In this document: piece by piece, positions 25,595 to 36,319 of the stretch
Position numbering within the stretch: the first letter of the stretch is position 1
Layout of the letters: every line of letters starts with the position of its first letter
Source: Desmodus rotundus
Lineage: Eukaryota > Chordata > Mammalia > Chiroptera > Phyllostomidae
Length of the DNA stretch: 64,000 nt
Direction of reading: 5' to 3'
Assembly: GCF_022682495.2 (NCBI RefSeq)
Contig: NC_071390.1
Location: 170,587,220 to 170,651,219 of the forward strand
Translations under genes and position numbers: made by a program
The notes under the pieces: model-generated
Database searches by the model: none
Told to the model about the DNA's origin: nothing
What the model saw: only the letters and a program-made list of their open reading frames with translations

Positions 25595-26522
25595 TAGCTT
25601 TTGTACTTTGTGTGTTTTCCCTATAATGTGACTAGTTTCTAATTATCAGTCATTTTAATTCCTTAATAGTCTAGTTAATACTTATAATGTCGATGTTTTA
25701 TTTTCTTCTTTTTAAGTGAATCAAAGTAAACAATGTGTTTCTCTCTGTAAGTTACAAAACAATGCAATAGAATAAAACACGCATTGTCTCTACTTTTAAA
25801 AATAATCTGACTGAATGAAAACTCAACAATTCCCTATGGACAAAGTTTCCCAATAAATACTAATAACAGTCAGAAACTAAACTAAGTTCCCAAAGGATCT
25901 ACCCAGATTCCTTTCAGTCCGTAGGCAGATAGCCTATCATGATTTTCATAGTTGAGTATCAGTCACAACTAGAAGCAATTAAACTTTCAAGAAAAACAAT
26001 GAATATCCATACTCCAATACACAAAATATGCCTGAACACCCTTTTACAAATTCTTTTCCTGTTATTCCTTATACTTTAGGATGCTGAAAACACGATGGCC
26101 ACTGGGCAACATAAAAGGGTGATAATCTGTTATGTAAACAACCAGGACATTTAATACCATTAAACAAGTACAGTCTTGGCACAGCAATATCAGTGAATAT
26201 TTTTGAAATGTTAGGAAATGGTCAATTTAAATCTCTCAGAAAGACAATGGGTGGCAAATATGTAGCCATACATAGTCTGAACCGTGTACTCTCTGACAAA
26301 ATCCCAGCCTATGAAATTTCCATTTCCTTTTGACCAATCATTTCTTTTCCTTTAGACTCACTTTTAACATCTTCCTATTGAGGAAGAGCTGTGGATTTCC
26401 CTAGTACTACTTCCCACTCCCTTCTTTCTCCTCAAATACCCAGTGAGTGAAATGGCCCCAAACCCCTAATGGTTCTCATTGTATGGCTATGGAAAAGTAG
26501 CTGCTTCTGAATCTGCTTTCTG

Positions 26523-26526
<4 letters not shown>

Positions 26527-26563
<37 letters not shown>

Positions 26564-26643
26564 GAGAGAGACAGAGAGACAGAGAGGGGAGGGAGAGAGG
26601 AGGGAAGGGGAAAGGAGAGCAGAGGGAGGAAAGGAGAGGAAGG
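26527..26643. repeat. (TG)16 microsatellite followed by GA-rich run
   Basis: There are sixteen uninterrupted TG units at 26527-26558, then a purine-rich (GA/GGGA)n stretch. It is likely polymorphic in length. Confidence 0.95.
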
Positions 26644-27196
26644 CTGAGATTCTTTTAGGTTTTTTTTATTATTATTATTCTGAAAAGGTGTATCTTTCAA
26701 CCTAGCCATGCCTTGGCGAATGAAGATGTCCATCCCTTCCTCTCTACGCAGAGTCCCTCTGCTGCAGAAAGGGCAGGGCACCTGCCTGTCCATTTTCACC
26801 AACAATTTGCCTCCCACTGCCTTCCAGGAAACACAGGACATGGCACTCCCCCTCGGAGAATTTCTTACCTATTGACTCCATCTTCTTCTCCCCAGATCAA
26901 GAAAGGATATTGAAATTCAAACGAAAGCAGTGTTATAATAGGGGCGACCCTGCTGAGACGTTTGAAACAGGAATATTTTGAAATAAAGCTCCTTCAGCTA
27001 TCATAACTGCTAAGTGGCTTGTGACGGGCCACATAATGGCCACCAGGCCGCCCAGCAAGACCCTCTGGATCTTTGGTGAGACGGTGACACTGGCCTGCCC
27101 CCTGCTCCCTCGCTCATCAGATGCAGCACCGACCCCTCACGACAGGCTCCAGCTCCTCATAGTCTGTGCTGCCTTCCCAGCTGACCAACCCCGCTA

Positions 27197-27225
27197 ACCA
27201 CCACCACCACCAACAACAACAACAA
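27197..27225. repeat. (ACC)n to (ACA)n microsatellite
   Basis: A short triplet run changes from acc/cac to caa units. It has no coding context. Confidence 0.85.
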
Positions 27226-28480
27226 ATACTGTAGGGTTCGAAAATCATTGCCAAAAAACCTAGGGGTTTTATTGATAGTCCTAGGAAGTCAGAATCTTAT
27301 GGATAGAGTGTGGCTAGCGGGGAAGGGGGATCGATGTCGCGATGTCGTCTGTTTGAAGGATGGCGTTCTACAGACTATCTTTTCCTTCAGCCAGCCAGCC
27401 ACTCTCAGCAAGCATTTAGCGGGGCGGCCGCTGTTTCTGTCCCGCTCACAATCCCTGTGTAGCACGGACTCCTGGGTCCTACCTCTAAGTTTCCCCCTGC
27501 CTTTGTTCTGGGGGAACACTCACAATAAATCAGACCCCAATCTAAACTGTGTAAGATATTTTCATCTGTGTTATCTCATTTGATACAATAAAGAGGACCT
27601 GGGTGTATATTGGAATTTCTGAACGTCATTTATTTTGATGACGTTATCTATTCATTCTCTGAACATACAGTTAATAATGTGAAAAGCTGAATTTAGGTCT
27701 TGAATGTAGGACTGTAATATTTTGCATCTAAAATTGAGTTAACTGTTTGAACAGGTAAACAATGCAGAGGGGCCTTTTCTTGATGCAGCTATTCATTTAA
27801 AATAATGCACATTTTCTTACTCTTGTTCTTCATTTCAACTTTAAAGTTGTAAAGTGCTTGCTTTTAAAAGCTGCATGACTCATTTCTGATACTAAGGAAA
27901 GAGATATCTGGACAGTGAGTCTTGCATACTGATTTTTGGCTTTTCTTGGCCCCACACTGGCTGGAAATCCCGGGTACGATTTCAAACCCTTTCTCCAAAC
28001 TTGCCCCACCATTGCTGCATCATTCTTTCTTCTTTATAACCCGTGTCTTACAAGGGGGCACTTCCTCACTCTCACTGCGCCTTGATAGGTGAACATGGGC
28101 TGATGGGAACCTCAGGACATCACATTGAGCCGGTCCCTTCCTTACTGCAAAGCAGAGGCAATCCGGGCTACCACAGAGAAACTAGAAACCAAGCGCATGT
28201 ATGGCTCAGCTCCGTCATTAACAATGCCGGCTTCCTCCTTCAATTGCTTGCCTCCAGAGACATACTGCTTTAAGTGGGCAAACCACTGAGAAAATTCCCA
28301 TCTGACAACTGGCTACGAGGCAGGGTCAAAGGAATTAACCCGCGGTTGAAGAGGCAAGGTTTGCTTAAGTACTTTCAGCACGCAGACAGTTGTTGTGCAC
28401 AGAGACTGGAGCAGCTGGTTTCTGTCCCTGATGGCACATGAGCGAGAGGGGTGCTGCGGTAGGAATGACGGCTTCTAGAC
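27226..28480. other. Unique sequence with a GC-richer core
   Basis: 27290-27500 carries several CpGs and a gcggccgc octamer at 27424-27431, unusual in this AT-rich window. The open frame at 27248-27583 (plus, 111 codons) and its antisense partner match nothing I know. 27600-27830 is AT-rich and repeat-free. Confidence 0.4.
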
Positions 28481-28489
28481 AGGAAGGAA

Positions 28490-28690
28490 GACGTCTCTGT
28501 GGCATTTATGAAGCATCCGCTACGAGCCGGGACTTTGCGTGCTCTGCCTCATTCTGCCCATTCGACATCATTAGGGAACTGTAAAGGCAACCAAGGTTAG
28601 AGGGTCACTTCATTTGTCCAAGGTTGCAAAACCAGTAAGGGGTAGAACTTGTGTTCAGACCTAATTTCATGGAACTGAAAGGTCTATTTC
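28490..28690 (-). repeat. MIR SINE fragment
   Basis: The reversed MIR order is visible: catttatgaagcatccgctacgagccgggactttgcgtgctctgcctcatt, and gtccaaggttgcaaaaccagtaaggggtagaacttgtgttcagacc. Confidence 0.6.
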
Positions 28691-28694
28691 ACTC

Positions 28695-30590
28695 CAGCAG
28701 CGATTCTTATTATAAATATTTAATGAGAGAAAAGGGCACTGAAACCCTTGGAAACTCTTAAAAATCTGTGGACCTGCTCCTGGAAAAAGATATATGGACA
28801 CACCCATGATGTAATATACACATGTTTAGCTGGTGCAGGAAGTACAGAGCCTAGTAATAATCAGATTCCCCTGTGGTTAAGTACGTTGCTGTTCAAGGAA
28901 TAGTAGCAAAAACTGAGCCTAGTTACACGATGAAAACAATACCTCATAGAAGAAATGACAACATCTAAAAGAAGAGGTGGCGTAAGTCCCTTCCAGTCTT
29001 CTGATTCTATGTACATCTTTTTTAACATGTTCCATAATGGGCATTCCTACAGTTCTGACTTGGGAAAAAATGCATTAAATTTTGAAACATTCTTTAAAAT
29101 GCTTTTTAAAAATGGCTCCAAATTAATTGTACAAGCACACAGTGAATTCTTTAAAATATGATTTTCAGGTTAAGGGATATCTTCTTTTAAGGTAACACAT
29201 TCATGTAAAAACACAATTTTGGAAAGAGTACTCTTCAAGCACATTGAGTTACTGGGGCAGAAACCAATTTATCATTTTAATAGCAGATAATTTAGTAACA
29301 GGGCTGGGTGCAGTGCAGGGCCGCTTGCTGCATTAATGGCCAGGAGAAGGCTGAGGAGGATGGAGGACAGGGACATGACTGTGAGCAGGCCAGGCCAATC
29401 AGAGTTGCCAGCGCTCCACTGAATCCCCTCTTGAGCTCCCTTTGCTGCAATGGATAGGGGGAGCACACTTGCTTTGTGTCCAGGTAATGGGGTTGATGCT
29501 ATTGCAAATATAAATAAAGTATGGGCTAGAACAGCCAGACAGAATGCAGTTAAATATCTAAGTATGTAACAGAGACATAGGCCTGGGAAGCAAGTGCAGA
29601 GATGAGTGGCATCACAGAGGGCTTCCTGGAGGAGGCGGACATAATCATTCAAAAGGTGTTTGAATGCAGTAGAAGGTAAAGACATGGGATTGAAGAACTG
29701 GCAAGCTGAGAGACTTTAAAGAATTTTTCTCTTAGTGAATTGAGAAGGCAAGTACTATGTTATTAAAAGCCAGTGATAAAAATGACAAGGACAATACCAA
29801 GTATTTATCACGCTCATACCATCCTGGGCTATCCACTGTTGTATCATTGCTAATATTTTAAAGAATATTTTTAAAAAATACTGTGATGTGGTCAAAATTT
29901 TCTCCATTTATAGTTGACAATGCCTCCCAAATCACAGTTCTACCTGAATTCTAACATAGCTGTGCCTGACTGACTCCCAAGCCCAAAGACATGGAATGAC
30001 ACCTGCCAGGACAGCCATGGCCACTCTGTAAAACCCCAAGTCAGTTAGGTACCAAGCTGATTCTCTTCCTGAAGTAGACGGCTTTCAGAGAAAACAGTAG
30101 AATAGACATAAAACAAGACAATAGCATTACCACTCATTTATGGTTTTCAGCGTTGCCCCGGCAGCCCTCCCTCCTCAAGCCTGTCTTGTCCTTTCCCATT
30201 TGCCACAACAGCATCCGGTGGTGGCGGTTTACATGCTCCTTCTCTTCAAGTTCCACACCCTGTCCTTGGCCTCCTGAATCCAGAAGAATAGGCCTGCCTT
30301 CTAATTCATGGAGAAAAGCAGAAGCCCTCTACAAGATCTTTCCTCCTCTTTCCACGTTGATAAATGTACCTGTACCCACAGAAACCCTGGGCTGGTTTCA
30401 GCCCATCTCCAGGGATAGCAGGCTTTGACGCATGCCACCACAGACCGCTTCCAGCACGTGCTGGACTCGTAGTCCTGTCGTCCTTGCTGGTCAAATGGTG
30501 TGGTCACCAGCAAGCCAAGCCCAGTGCCTGGCGCTTTGGACTGCTTTGTCTTCCCTGAATGTCTGTCTTTGTCTTCTGATTCTCTTCTTG
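28695..30590. other. Mostly unique intronic sequence
   Basis: It includes a 137-codon open frame at 29272-29685 (minus), discussed among the findings. The phrase catcacagagggcttcctggaggaggcgg near 29610 looks like an old L2-type repeat. No other gene signal. Confidence 0.4.
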
Positions 30591-30599
30591 CCACACTAC

Positions 30600-30947
30600 G
30601 TACTCCTTCTCGATCTCACATTTTGTTCCTCTTGTCCAGGGAAACCATTACATAATGATGCTCTGCAGGGGTTATTCAATGATCTTATCAACTTTCATGG
30701 CTTCTCTTACCCTCAAATATTCCATGATGACTTCTTGAATAGAGACTTGCAGCCCCTAAGACAGCCTACTACATAGTAAGTGCCCAATAAGTACTCGCTA
30801 ATGGTGGTTATAAAGCCATTTATGATCTAGTTCCAAATTACACGTTTAGTTTCTTTTTTATTTTTTCTCCTGTTCTCCCCCAATAGCAGGTGACTTGATA
30901 CGTTAGCCATGTTTCAATAAATGTGTGATGAATGAATGAATGAATGA
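30600..30947 (+). mobile_element. L2-like 3' end
   Basis: The phrases cctactacatagtaagtgcccaataagtactcgc and, at the end, caataaatgtgtgatgaatgaatgaatgaatg are those of L2 3' ends with the tail repeat. Diverged, 5' limit unclear. Confidence 0.4.
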
Positions 30948-31689
30948 TGCTTTCTAGCCCCCTGAACTAAAAAGTTATCTGTTTGAGTCAAAATGCATTT
31001 AAACGTTATGAGAAAATGTATCATTTCCATGCCTTGTCCCCTAAAGCACCAATCACTTAAGACTTCAGTCTTCAAGGTTTTGTCCTTCAGAAATATTTTA
31101 GGCCTTTTCCAAGAAGGCAGCTATCTCTCATGTGGAAAAAAAAATTAAATCCTATCTGTTTGTGTCTGTACACAAGGAAATGTAAGTCAAAATTTCAGTG
31201 GTCCTTTTAAGACTGAAGTGAATCCTTTGTGCTCCTCTCAATACTTCATCTTTTAATACAAGACTGTCTAATCACCAAAGCTGTGTGTGTGCGCGCTCAA
31301 ATAATGTGAGCCGTATAGGCTGAAAATGTCACTGCATCCCCTGATATATTGCTATAAAGGACTTGGAGATTTCCCAGGCATGATATGACCTATGAGAAAC
31401 AAAATTCTATTCGACTCCAAGATTCGTATTCATGTGACTTAGTCTAGTCACTTGTAAACTACTGGAGCAAGAAGTAGCCTTTTTTCTATTTCAATATGTT
31501 ATTAGTAAAATCCCAACTTTCATTTATTTTCCTCAGCCTTCTCTCGCATCTGAAAAAAGCCTAAATTCATAACATACTTAAACACTCCCTAGAAAAACAT
31601 TAAGTAGACATGCAACTTTAGTCATCATTTCAACTGAAGACAAAATTCCATGGAGTTAGCTGGCAACACAGCAAAGCGTCCTAATCTTT

Positions 31690-32130
31690 CTCCTTCACTC
31701 TCTAGGAAGATCTCATACCGGACATGGAATCTCTGCTTCCAGTCTATGCCCTCTCTAACCCATCACCCATATTTCTCACCCAGGAACTCTTAAAAATGCA
31801 AACGCAGTCATCTCATTCCTTGCTGCAGAGATTTCAAAGTCTACCAGCTATGACTTTGCTCCTTTCTCTCACATCGTGACCTCATCCATATCCATACCCT
31901 TCACGACATTGCTCCTCGTTCTCAAACAAAACCCACCTCCCCCATTTGGCCAAGTGCCTTTGGACACACCACCCCGCCAGCTGCTCCTCTGCCCTCACAC
32001 ACACCCTCTCCACTGACAAGTAACTGAGCTCATGAAGACACACCTGAACCTAATTTGTGTTCCCCCCTAAATATTTTCCTTCTCTACCACCCACAACTTT
32101 CACACTTGTATTTTTCTTCCTCTGTTCCTG
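31690..32130 (+). mobile_element. L2-like fragment
   Basis: C/T-rich text with aatgcaaacgcagtcatctcattccttgctgcagagatttcaaag and ccatttggccaagtgcctttggacacac resembles the inner L2 3' region. Confidence 0.35.
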
Positions 32131-32481
32131 AATAGCAACTTAACCTTAATTGAATCATTTACATGGTTGTAATGTTACTATGTGCATTTCTTATTGAAAT
32201 GATTTTTAAAACATATGCATTGGGTTTTCTTATGAGGCTATATTATGCCCAGGACATAATAATTACGAGCAAATTTTTTTTCTAATAAAGTACTTCATGG
32301 TTCTTAGAGAGTAAAAAAGAAATGGTTAAACAGTAAAGTTTTGGACACAGTTGCTAAGTTTTTTTTAGCCTGGAAGTTATTCTCCGCTAAGCGACCCTCA
32401 AGGGCTATAACATCCTTATGCACAGAGACAGGAAGGGAGCGGGTTATGCACATGTACATGTATATTGTGTATGTGTGTATT

Positions 32482-32689
32482 CTTTCAAAGATTTTATTTA
32501 TTTATTTTTAGAGAGAGGGGAAGGGAGGGAGAGAGAGAAACATCAATGCATGGTTGCCTCTTGCACACCCCCCACTGGGATCCCAGGTGGCAACCCAGGC
32601 ACGTCCCCTGACTAGGAATTGAACTGGCAACCTTTTGGTTCACAGGCCAGTGCTCAGTCCACTTGAGCCACACCAGCCAAGGCTGTGTG
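32482..32689 (-). mobile_element. VES SINE inserted at a TG run
   Basis: Reversed VES: tail aaagattttatttatttatttttagagagagg, gaaacatcaatgcatggttgcc, ccccactgggatcc, caacccaggcacgtcccctgactaggaattgaactgg, head gagccacaccagccaaggc. Flanking copies of tgtgtgtatt (32472-32481, 32690-32699) are the target duplication, with extra TG units from slippage. Confidence 0.92.
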
Positions 32690-32699
32690 TGTGTGTATT

Positions 32700-34335
32700 T
32701 ATGAGAGAGACAGAGAGACAGAGATATATATTGGATGAGACAGCCTGATCCCCAGTTACCAGTACAACTATAACTTTGCAGCGAATACATATCGGAAGCA
32801 AGCTCTTGGTAGTATTAACAGTATGTTTGAGACAAATTTAAATAAAAGATTGAACAGTCCTTGCTAGAGGTATAAGGACTTGGTATAAAAAGGAAAAGGA
32901 GGAAAAAGATGATATAAGGAAATGGTCACCTGTGCCTGGGACACAAAATGTGTCAGCAAAGAAGACATCAGTGAGTGAAATAAAATGCAGGTGATGAAAG
33001 AAGAGAATCCGCCCTGGACCAGGCACCACCACCCCCTTGCCACCCTGAGCACCGAAGTTGGTTTTTGTTGTTGTTTGTTTGTGTTTTTACGTACCAGGTC
33101 TTGTCTGAAGAGGGCTTTAAAGTTCATAATGAGTCACACTGTCTATTATTTAAAAGTTTGCTATTTATAAATCTTCTTTTCTCATATGGAAGCTTCAGCC
33201 ACTTTCAATTACTCTTGTTGTGGCCCTGAGTAAAAATTCTTACGAAGGCGAAGTTAGATAGTTTAGTCAGAGGCGGGGTGCAATTTTAACTGCAGGGAAA
33301 ATCTGTGCTCAGATGAGCAGAGAAGCTAAAAGGCTTCTTAAGGCCTGACTTCGGGCTTCTAAGTCCTTCGCTCATGCGTCGGCTAAAGATGACGCTCGCT
33401 CCACTCCCACACAGTAGAGTGTGACTGAATGCATTTTAGCTGGATGTTGAAAACCTGAGAGACATCTCAATATCGCATACACCACACTTTACAAATAAAT
33501 CCAATCTGTTACAAAGTAATAAGGGCTACAAAAGAATCTTCGAGAATTTAAAATCACGAAGATGTGGCATCGACCTGAGAAAACAGCGACGTTAATTTCA
33601 GAGGGACTACTGCTTAGAGGGCGTCACTGAACAGGCGAGATCATTTTGGCAAAGCTCCTGCAGTGCCCGTTTTATTCTTTGTGCTGTTTTCAGTTGCCCC
33701 AAATTGTCGCGTTTTCTTAGGCTGTATGCATCCGCTGGAGTTCCCAATATACTCTGCCACTTAAAGACCTGTAGCAGCCAACATCTGGAGAGGGCTTCAG
33801 AAATTGATTTAAAGTCTGCAACATAAGCGCATCCCATCCTAACAGGGCACCAGACTCTCTATCTTCTCTGGGAGACTGACGCATGGCTCCCACTCTGCTG
33901 GTGATAATGCATCCTTGCCAAGCCCAGATGCAGCTTCGGCTCCAAGGAGAGGCAACCTAGTGATGGATCAGTAAAGCCCAATCATGCTATCATTTGTATT
34001 TGGAAACCCTACCGTGTAGTACCGACTATATATATTTACTTTCCTTACCCTGTTTCCCCAACTACATCAAGATATTCTGCCAGGATGACAAGCATAGGAT
34101 TGAATTTAATGGTACAGAAAGATAGGGAAGACTGCCTTCCAAAGCAAAATTTCATAGTGGGAACTTTTATCTTTTATCAATTAATTGCACTTCTGGCAGC
34201 CCCACTGAAAATTAAATTAAATGGTGAAACGATTTCATTAGAAGGTTTTGGCAAAATAAACCCAATAGATGGAAAGCTCTATGTAATTTGAAATGGGAAG
34301 TGAGCTGCTGGCTGGGTGCTTTTAAATCACAGGTC
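32700..34335. other. Unique intronic sequence
   Basis: No repeat or gene is identified. The open frame at 33607-33837 (minus, 76 codons) shows no known domain. Confidence 0.4.
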
Positions 34336-34339
34336 TTAA

Positions 34340-34462
34340 TTTTACATCTTTCTCTCGTGTTATATAGCGAGTTCCTCAAGAGCGGGGGCTGCATTCTATT
34401 TATTGATAGTTCCTGGCGGCATTCGCTGCACAAAGTAGGCATTTAATAAATATTGGGACATC
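34340..34462 (+). mobile_element. L2 3' end fragment
   Basis: gcgagttcctcaagagcgggggctgcattctatttattgatagttcctggcggcattcgctgcacaaagtaggcatttaataaatattg is the standard L2 ending in diverged form. Confidence 0.65.
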
Positions 34463-34547
34463 CACGTAGGGATTCGGATATTAGCACGCTGTGAGCTCTG
34501 GAATCCGAGTTTGAATCAAAGCCCCTCCACGGATGAAACGAATGGCC

Positions 34548-35003
34548 GTCAGGGGTTGAATTGTGTGCCCCACAAATCCCCATGTTGAAGTCCTAACCCC
34601 ATACACTCCAGAATACAAACTTCCTTGGAGATGGAATCTTTATAAGTTAAAATAAGGTTATTAGTGTGGGCCCTTAGCTAATATGACTGGTGGCATCATA
34701 AAGAGGGGAACTTTGGACACCAAGGGAGATACACGCAGGGAGAATGCAGCATGAAGACAAGGACAGAGATGGGTGTGATTCTTCTATGAGCCCAGGCACA
34801 CCCAGGATCACCAGCACCAGCAACTAGGGTGAAGGGCAGGGGAACAATTCTTCCTCACAGCCCTCAGAAGGAACCAACCCTGCTGACACCTCGATCTCGG
34901 TCTCCCAGCCTCTAGAACTGTGGGACAGTACAGGACAGTTCTGTGGTTCAAGCCCCTACCTTGTCATAGTTTGTTACAACAGTTCTAAAAAAACTGATAC
35001 ACT
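34548..35003 (+). mobile_element. MLT1-type MaLR solo LTR
   Basis: It reads in the order of MLT1 LTRs: gggttgaattgtgtgccccacaaatccccatgttgaagtcctaacccc, cccttagctaatatgactggtggcatcataaagagg, acacctcgatctcggtctcccagcctctagaactgtggga, and ttgttacaacag...aaactgatacac. It is an ancient, non-coding endogenous retroelement LTR. No internal region is seen beside it. Confidence 0.8.
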
Positions 35004-35273
35004 GGCTTAGAATAAGTCATTTCACCTGTATGAGTCTTGTGGTAAGACGGAAATAATACCTCAGCATTATGTCTGACACATGGTTAGTACTTGGCAAACA
35101 GTAGCCTTGAGAAAGACAAAGAAAATAATGATCCATCCAACTAACACATATGAACCTCTCATGTGCAGAGCCTGCTGGACATTTGGGAAATTTAATCCTC
35201 ACACAGCCAACATGCTTAGTGAGAGGGGCGGACCATAGCAAATAGGTAAACAGTGGAGAATTTCAAACAACAG

Positions 35274-35690
35274 GAATTTTTTTAAAAAATTGATTTTAAG
35301 CCCTGGCTGGTGTGGCTCAGTGGATTGAGTGGTGGCCTGTGAACCAAAGCATTGCTGGTTCGATTCCCAGTCTGGGTACATGTCTGGGTTGTGGGCCAGG
35401 TCCCCGATGGGGGGCATGCAAGATGCAACCACACATTGATGTTTCTCTCCCTCTTTCTCCGTCCCTTCCCCTCTCTCTAAAAATAAATACATGAAATCTT
35501 TTTTAAAATTATTGATTGTAGAGAAAGAAAGGAATGGAGAGAGAGAGAAAGAGAGAGAAACATTGATTTATTGTTCCACTTATTCACGTAGTCACTGGGT
35601 GATTCTTGTTTGTGTCCTGACTGGAGATAGACCCTGCAACCTTGGCGTATTGGGAGAATGCTCTAACCAACCGAGCCACCTGGCCAGGGC
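35274..35690 (-). mobile_element. Older VES SINE, split by a younger VES
   Basis: The tail end (35274-35298, ending attgatttta) and the body (35511-35690, starting attgattgta) belong to one minus-strand copy. Body phrases are gagaaacattgatttattg, gtgtcctgactggagatagaccctgcaacc, and the head ccgagccacctggccagggc. The outer flanks tcaaacaacag (35263-35273) and tcaaatgacag (35691-35701) agree at 9 of 11, supporting one original insertion. Confidence 0.85.
35299..35510 (+). mobile_element. Younger VES SINE nested in the older copy
   Basis: Full head agccctggctggtgtggctcagtggattgag, intact B-box-like ggttcgattcc at 35357-35367, cctgggttgtgggccagg-type middle, and tail aaaataaatacatgaaatctt. The edges attgatttta (35289-35298) and attgattgta (from 35511) are the target duplication made inside the tail of the older reverse-oriented VES. 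Confidence 0.92.
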
Positions 35691-35789
35691 TCAAATGACA
35701 GAAATTCGATGGAAACACTTAGAGCAGGAAAAGGGAATATGATGTATGAATCTGAAGAAATAAAATTGGATATAGTCTTGTCTACATTA

Positions 35790-36200
35790 AAAAAATCTGA
35801 AAAAAGTTGTAGACCATATGAAGGAGGTAGCAAGCGATATGGCTAACTGAGGGAAAAGCATTCTAGGCAGAGAGAACAGCAAGTGCAAAGGCCCTGCGGT
35901 AGAAATATTCCTGACATATTGCAGTAATGGCAAGGAGGCAAGTGTTTCTGAGCACAGCAAGCAGGGCGAGAGCTGCAGGAGATGAAGTCCCAGAGAAGCT
36001 GTGGGTGTCAAGGTAGGGACTAGCAGACCGAAGAAGACAAGGCTACCAGGCTGCTTGGAGACCACTGCATGGTGGATCATTGCTGAGGGGTTGACATGGT
36101 AGAACATATTTTAACAGGATCACTCGGGTTGCTGCTTGGGGAATCACAAGGAAGTAGACAAAGTGGAAGCAGAAAGACCAGTTAAGAAGTTGTTCCTGAG
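35790..36200 (-). mobile_element. L2-like LINE fragment
   Basis: Reversed L2 inner phrases occur in order: gcattctaggcagagagaacagcaagtgcaaaggccctg, cagtaatggcaaggaggcaagtg, gagctgcaggagatgaagtcccagagaagc, ttttaacaggatcactcgggttgctgc, and gtggaagcagaaagaccagttaag. Confidence 0.65.
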
Positions 36201-36319
36201 GGTGATAAATTATTGATAAATTACAAAGGCATCCCTCTGCCGGCAGAGAAAAGCTGGCATTTAAATCCCACTGGTGAGTTGGACATCCTTGTGCAAAGAG
36301 TGGCTTGCCCAACCATAAG

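Noticed and set aside
26476..26841. 121-codon minus frame with a Ser/Leu and His-Thr repeat
   Set aside because: The repeats are the translated TG/GA microsatellite.
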